Shown here: piece after piece, positions 61,002-64,000 of the stretch
Position numbering within the stretch: the stretch's first letter is position 1
How the letters are laid out: each line of letters begins with the position of its first letter
From: CAVXXD01 sp963765625
GTDB lineage: Bacteria > Actinomycetota > Geothermincolia > Geothermincolales > Geothermincolaceae
Reading direction: 5' to 3'
Assembly: GCA_963765625.1 (NCBI GenBank)
Contig: CAVXXD010000006.1
Location: 411,137-475,136 of the forward strand
DNA length: 64,000 bases
The notes under the pieces: generated by a model
Told to the model about the DNA's origin: nothing
What the model saw: the letters and a program-made list of their open reading frames with translations, nothing else
Databases searched by the model: none
Program-made: the position numbers and the translations under genes

Positions 61002-62385
61002 TCATCCTCTCGTTCTCTTCAGGTACATCGACAATATCGCCAGGTCGGCCGGGGTTACCGTCGAGATCCGCGCTGCTTGCCCCAGGGTCCTTGGGCCTAT
61101 TTTTTTCAATTGCGCCCTGGCCGCAAAGGATATCTCTTCCGCTTGGTCATAATCGAAGCCTCCGGGGATCAACGCCTTCTCCAGTTCCTCCAGCTTCTCT
61201 GCCTGCCTCGTCTGCCGCTCTATGTATCCCTCGTATTTTATCTCCGTCTCAGCGGCAGTCAATTCCTTCATCCGGTACTTTCTCAGCTCCGGCAGATGCT
61301 CTAGCAGGTCAGAGATGCCTATTTCAGGCCGTCTTAGCAGTTCGAGCGCCGTGGCCCCCCTGTCGGAAGAGGCTCCGGACTTTCCTCCCAAGATCCGCTG
61401 CAGCCCATCGCTCGAGACCCTGGCCACAGCCAGGTCCTCGATAATCTTTCTGACGTTACCCTGGATTCTCCTTGTTTCTTTCACTCTCTCCTTTGATACC
61501 AGGCCCAGGGTGTGCCCCAACCCACCCAACCTCAGGTCGGCGTTGTCTGACCTCAGAAGAAGCCTGTATTCCGCCTGGAGGTGAACATGCGGTACGGTTC
61601 CTCAACCCCCTTGGTGACCAGGTCATCGACGATCACGCTTATGTAGGCCTCGGATCTTCCGAGCACGAGGTCTCTTCCCCACGCAAGCTCCTGGCAGCGT
61701 TGATCCCGCCATCAAGCCCTGCGCGGCGGCCTCCTCGTACCCGGAGGTACCGTTTATCTGCCCCGCGAGGAAGAGCCCCCTAACTCCCTTGTGTTCCAGG
61801 GTGGGGAAGAGTTGCTGGGGCGGCGCAAAGTCATACATCACTGCGTATCCGGGCCGCACCATCCTGGACGTCTCCAGCCCGGGAGTGGCGGAGATTATCG
61901 CCTGTTGCGCCTCCGGAGGCATGCTGGTGGTCAGGCCCTGCAGATATCTTCGTTTGTTCGCCACCCTCGGCTCCGACGAAGACGGGGTGGCGTCCCTTGT
62001 CCGGGAAGTTCATTATTTTCCTCTCGATGGACGGGCAGAACCTCGGCCCTATACCTGAACACTCCCTGTTTTCACGGGAGATTTGTGAAGATTTTCCTTT
62101 ACGACGCGATGCGTCTCCTCGCTGGTGTAGGTCAGTAGCAGTCGATCTGTGGCAGAAGCGGCTTTTCGTGTCCGGGGAGAAGTTTTCCAGGCCTTCCTGT
62201 CCGGGTTAGGTATCATCTTCTCATAGTTAAGGGTCCGCCCATCTACGCGTGGGGGAGTGGCGGTCTGCAGTCTTTCCAGCTCGCAGCCCTATCTCCCTGA
62301 GGCTATCTGAGAGTTTAACGGCTGCATATTCCCCCACCCTGCCCGCGGGATAGCTCTTTTTCTCCCACAATCCATTGCCAATATC
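61002..62385 (-). pseudogene. mnmG: tRNA uridine-modification enzyme MnmG, frameshifted and missing its N-terminus
   Basis: The C-terminal 176 residues are intact (GGLGHTLGLVSKERV to the stop at 61,002). Upstream pieces in changing frames give VTKGVEEPYRMFTS, VRGLFLAGQINGTSGYEEAA, KIMNFPDKGRHPVFV, LTYTSEETHRVVKENLH, LQTATPPRVDGRTLNYEKM and SYPAGRVGEYAAVKLSDSL. At least five indels are required. The FAD-binding N-terminus is absent: at about 62,375-62,395 the sequence passes into nifU. A universally conserved gene broken this way points to assembly error. Confidence 0.9.
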
Positions 62386-63180
62386 CGGTGAAACAAGTTC
62401 CTTAAGACGATGCTCCACGAAGTTTTTCAGTGTGATATCTGCAGCTTTGCAGGTAGAACAAGCGCCGCACATGGTGACAATGACGCGATTCCCGATAATA
62501 TCGACAATTTCTATATCCCCGCCGTCATGCTTGAGCGACGGACGAATTTCCCGTTCGATCGTTTCTTCTATCAACCGAATCTTCTGAATATTGGTTAATT
62601 TTGGTTTATTATCGGTTTTCGGCTCAGTGCGCACCTGATCAATTATCTGCTGAATTGCGTCATGGCAATTGCCGCAACCGCCGCCGGCTTTGGTATAGTT
62701 GGTCACATCTTCCACCGTGGAAAGATTATTTTCGCGCACTGCCCGCTCGATTTCAAGATCTGTCACTCCGAAACATTCACAAATAATTTTTGCGCCTTCT
62801 TCCAGTGCCGGAGCGCCGCGGTAATTCTCCACCGCCTTTTCCAGAGCCTGCTTGCCCATAACCGAACAATGCATTTTTTCGTCCGGAAGCCCCCCCAGAT
62901 ATTTGGCAATATCCTGATTGGTAACTTTAAGCGCCTCTTCTACCGTCTTGCCTTTGATTATTTCCGTCAGAGCCGATGATGATGCTATGGCGCTGGCACA
63001 GCCAAATGTTTTAAATTTGGCATCCTTTATTTTTTTATTCTCATCAAGTTTAAATGTAAGTTTGAGCGCGTCACCGCAGGCGAGCGATCCTACTTCCGCC
63101 ACACCGTCCGGATTTTCAATTTCGCCAACATTGCGCGGATTGAGAAAATGCTCTTTAACTTTGTCTGTATATTCCCACAT
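62227..63180 (-). CDS. nifU: NifU iron-sulfur scaffold protein, fused in frame to mnmG sequence
   Basis: Assembles Fe-S clusters, classically for nitrogenase. It has the three NifU parts: IscU-like scaffold (GSLACGDALKLTF, GCASAIASSS, CSVMG), a central [2Fe-2S] domain (CECFGVTD and GCGNCHDAIQQ), and a C-terminal Nfu domain (HDGGDIEIVDIIGN with CGACSTC). The genuine protein ends near LKELVSPD (about 62,395). The remaining ~55 residues, ending RHSPTRRWADP, are antisense-free mnmG sequence (GRVGEYAAVKLSDSLREIGL) read through. AT-rich codons differ sharply from all genes to the left. ATG 63180 has a clear AT-rich leader. Confidence 0.9.
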   Translation of the reverse strand: MWEYTDKVKEHFLNPRNVGEIENPDGVAEVGSLACGDALKLTFKLDENKKIKDAKFKTFGCASAIASSSALTEIIKGKTVEEALKVTNQDIAKYLGGLPDEKMHCSVMGKQALEKAVENYRGAPALEEGAKIICECFGVTDLEIERAVRENNLSTVEDVTNYTKAGGGCGNCHDAIQQIIDQVRTEPKTDNKPKLTNIQKIRLIEETIEREIRPSLKHDGGDIEIVDIIGNRVIVTMCGACSTCKAADITLKNFVEHRLKELVSPDIGNGLWEKKSYPAGRVGEYAAVKLSDSLREIGLRAGKTADRHSPTRRWADP

Positions 63181-63542
63181 AACTACTCCTTCATAATTTG
63201 TCTGAGTTAGTCTGTAAAATTAATTCTATCTTGTCATTTTGAACTGACTCCCGGACAGAACCTGCCCGGCAGGTAACCCCGGCGATTGCCTGAGTATACC
63301 GGTTGGCAACCCCTTCACTATCAACGGCAAATGTCGTTTATCATTAAGATTAATCCTTTTCAATTGCAAGCTTTTTTATAGTATATTGTAACTAAATAAT
63401 TTAACTTTCTTAATATAAGTTAGCATTACCTAATGTCAATTAGCAGATTGCAGGCTTGATTGTGAATATCCTCTATTTTAATTCAGATTATTTTAATGTA
63501 GAATATAATCCCATCGCAAACAGGAAAGGAGACTAAAACAAC
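63181..63542. other. AT-rich intergenic region between nifU and the secreted-protein gene
   Basis: This 362-base divergent region is rich in A and T runs. It must hold promoters for both neighbours: aaaggaga lies just before 63,543 as a ribosome site, and tagaatataat at 63,498-63,508 is a good -10 element for it. No gene or RNA is recognised. Confidence 0.5.
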
Positions 63543-63995
63543 ATGAAAACAAAAGCCATTTTGTTTCTAGTTTGCTTGTTTCTGATAAGGCCATCCCCGC
63601 TTATGGCCGAAAAAATGACCGACAACTGGCGTCTTACAGGTTACACTAAATACCGGGATGCCGTCTTTGCCGATATCTCAAGGCTTGCCTCCCCCGCTCC
63701 TGATACAAAATCAATATGGGTTAAACTTGCACCGGCAAACAGGAGTCAATATTTGCGGATGATCAATGAATATCTGCAAACTGTCAACAAAAGCGATAAA
63801 GGATTCAGATCAATTGAAATCTTATGTGAAATTAATTGCCCAAGTCATCTGATCCGTTTTATAAAATTTGTGTATTTGAATAATCACGGAAACATCATTC
63901 ATGAAGTTGATGAAACTAACCCGGGGTGGCTTCTCATCCTTCAGGGTAATATCTGGTATAATGTGGAAAAAGAAGCCTGTGGCGAAAGAAAATAA
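63543..63995 (+). CDS. Secreted protein of unknown function
   Basis: A 150-residue protein with a cleavable signal peptide (MKTKAILFLVCLFLIRPSPL, cleavage near LMA-EK). The mature part is hydrophilic, includes FRSIEILCEINCPSHLIRF with two Cys, and ends WNVEKEACG-like. I do not recognise the family. The AT-rich composition and signal type fit the nifU gene beside it and a Gram-negative donor rather than the actinobacterial part of the window. ATG 63543 follows AAAGGAGA. Confidence 0.75.
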   Translation: MKTKAILFLVCLFLIRPSPLMAEKMTDNWRLTGYTKYRDAVFADISRLASPAPDTKSIWVKLAPANRSQYLRMINEYLQTVNKSDKGFRSIEILCEINCPSHLIRFIKFVYLNNHGNIIHEVDETNPGWLLILQGNIWYNVEKEACGERK

Positions 63996-64000
63996 AATTT

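Noticed and set aside
1..64000. CRISPR arrays, rRNA genes, transposase genes or known anti-phage systems beyond MntA/HepT
   Set aside because: No regularly spaced repeats, rRNA segments or DDE/HUH/serine transposase motifs were recognised.

Overview
Most of this window (about 1-62,370) is high-GC DNA that reads as one chromosomal segment of a deep-branching actinobacterium (Actinomycetota). The evidence is a DUF5318 protein, a DUF4446 protein, and a CwlM-like protein (two peptidoglycan-binding domains plus a decayed amidase) upstream of parB-parA-rsmG-mnmG. This arrangement recalls the origin-proximal region of mycobacteria. GTG and TTG starts are common. The class cannot be fixed from the sequence; Geothermincolia-like or similar uncultured lineages are a guess. 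The last ~1.6 kb (about 62,390-64,000) is visibly AT-rich, with different codon use. It carries nifU and a Gram-negative-style secreted protein, and it is joined to the middle of mnmG, so it is most likely an assembly chimera.

Layout. 1-5.3 kb: a TPP-dependent enzyme and an acyl-CoA synthetase, both frame-damaged, a class C beta-lactamase-like esterase and a flavin reductase-like protein. 5.3-9.7 kb: a HepT remnant, then a MoxR ATPase, a VWA protein and a repeat protein of unknown function. 9.9-11.6 kb: a GH13 glucosidase. 11.6-16.1 kb: a mobile-element scar field. An intact tRNA-Ser(TGA) is followed on its 3' side by three same-orientation partial copies, which bracket a MntA/HepT toxin-antitoxin pair, small AT-rich genes and a PadR-FetA-FetB transport operon. 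16.2-23.9 kb: a lipoprotein hydrolase, a PLP-decarboxylase homologue without its Schiff-base lysine, a VOC protein, DUF4446-pheA-serS, ComFB and endonuclease V. 23.9-25.7 kb: a long inverted repeat, then trpB2 behind an apparently complete trp attenuator (promoter, leader peptide with three consecutive Trp codons, terminator). 25.7-45.2 kb: RsbRD-like sensor, phosphatase, DUF5318, CooT, glpD, zinc-ribbon proteins, a glutamate synthase-like oxidoreductase, a membrane/cell-surface cluster (glycosyltransferase, PQQ beta-propeller, PAP2), MBL hydrolase, arginase-like protein, geranylgeranyl reductase-like flavoprotein, TetR and CwlM-like. 45.2-55.2 kb: a chemotaxis operon in the order cheR-mcp-mcp-cheW-cheY-cheB-cheA-cheC-cheD, with an asp23 gene at its end. 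55.4-62.4 kb: aminotransferase, ddl, CYTH protein, parB, parA, rsmG and a broken mnmG.

Indel-type frame breaks occur in several otherwise well-conserved genes: the TPP enzyme, the acyl-CoA ligase, the gltA-like gene, the glycosyltransferase and mnmG. They are densest at the two ends of the high-GC part. This looks more like low-coverage assembly error than biological decay, and single-residue oddities such as the missing lysine should be read with that in mind.
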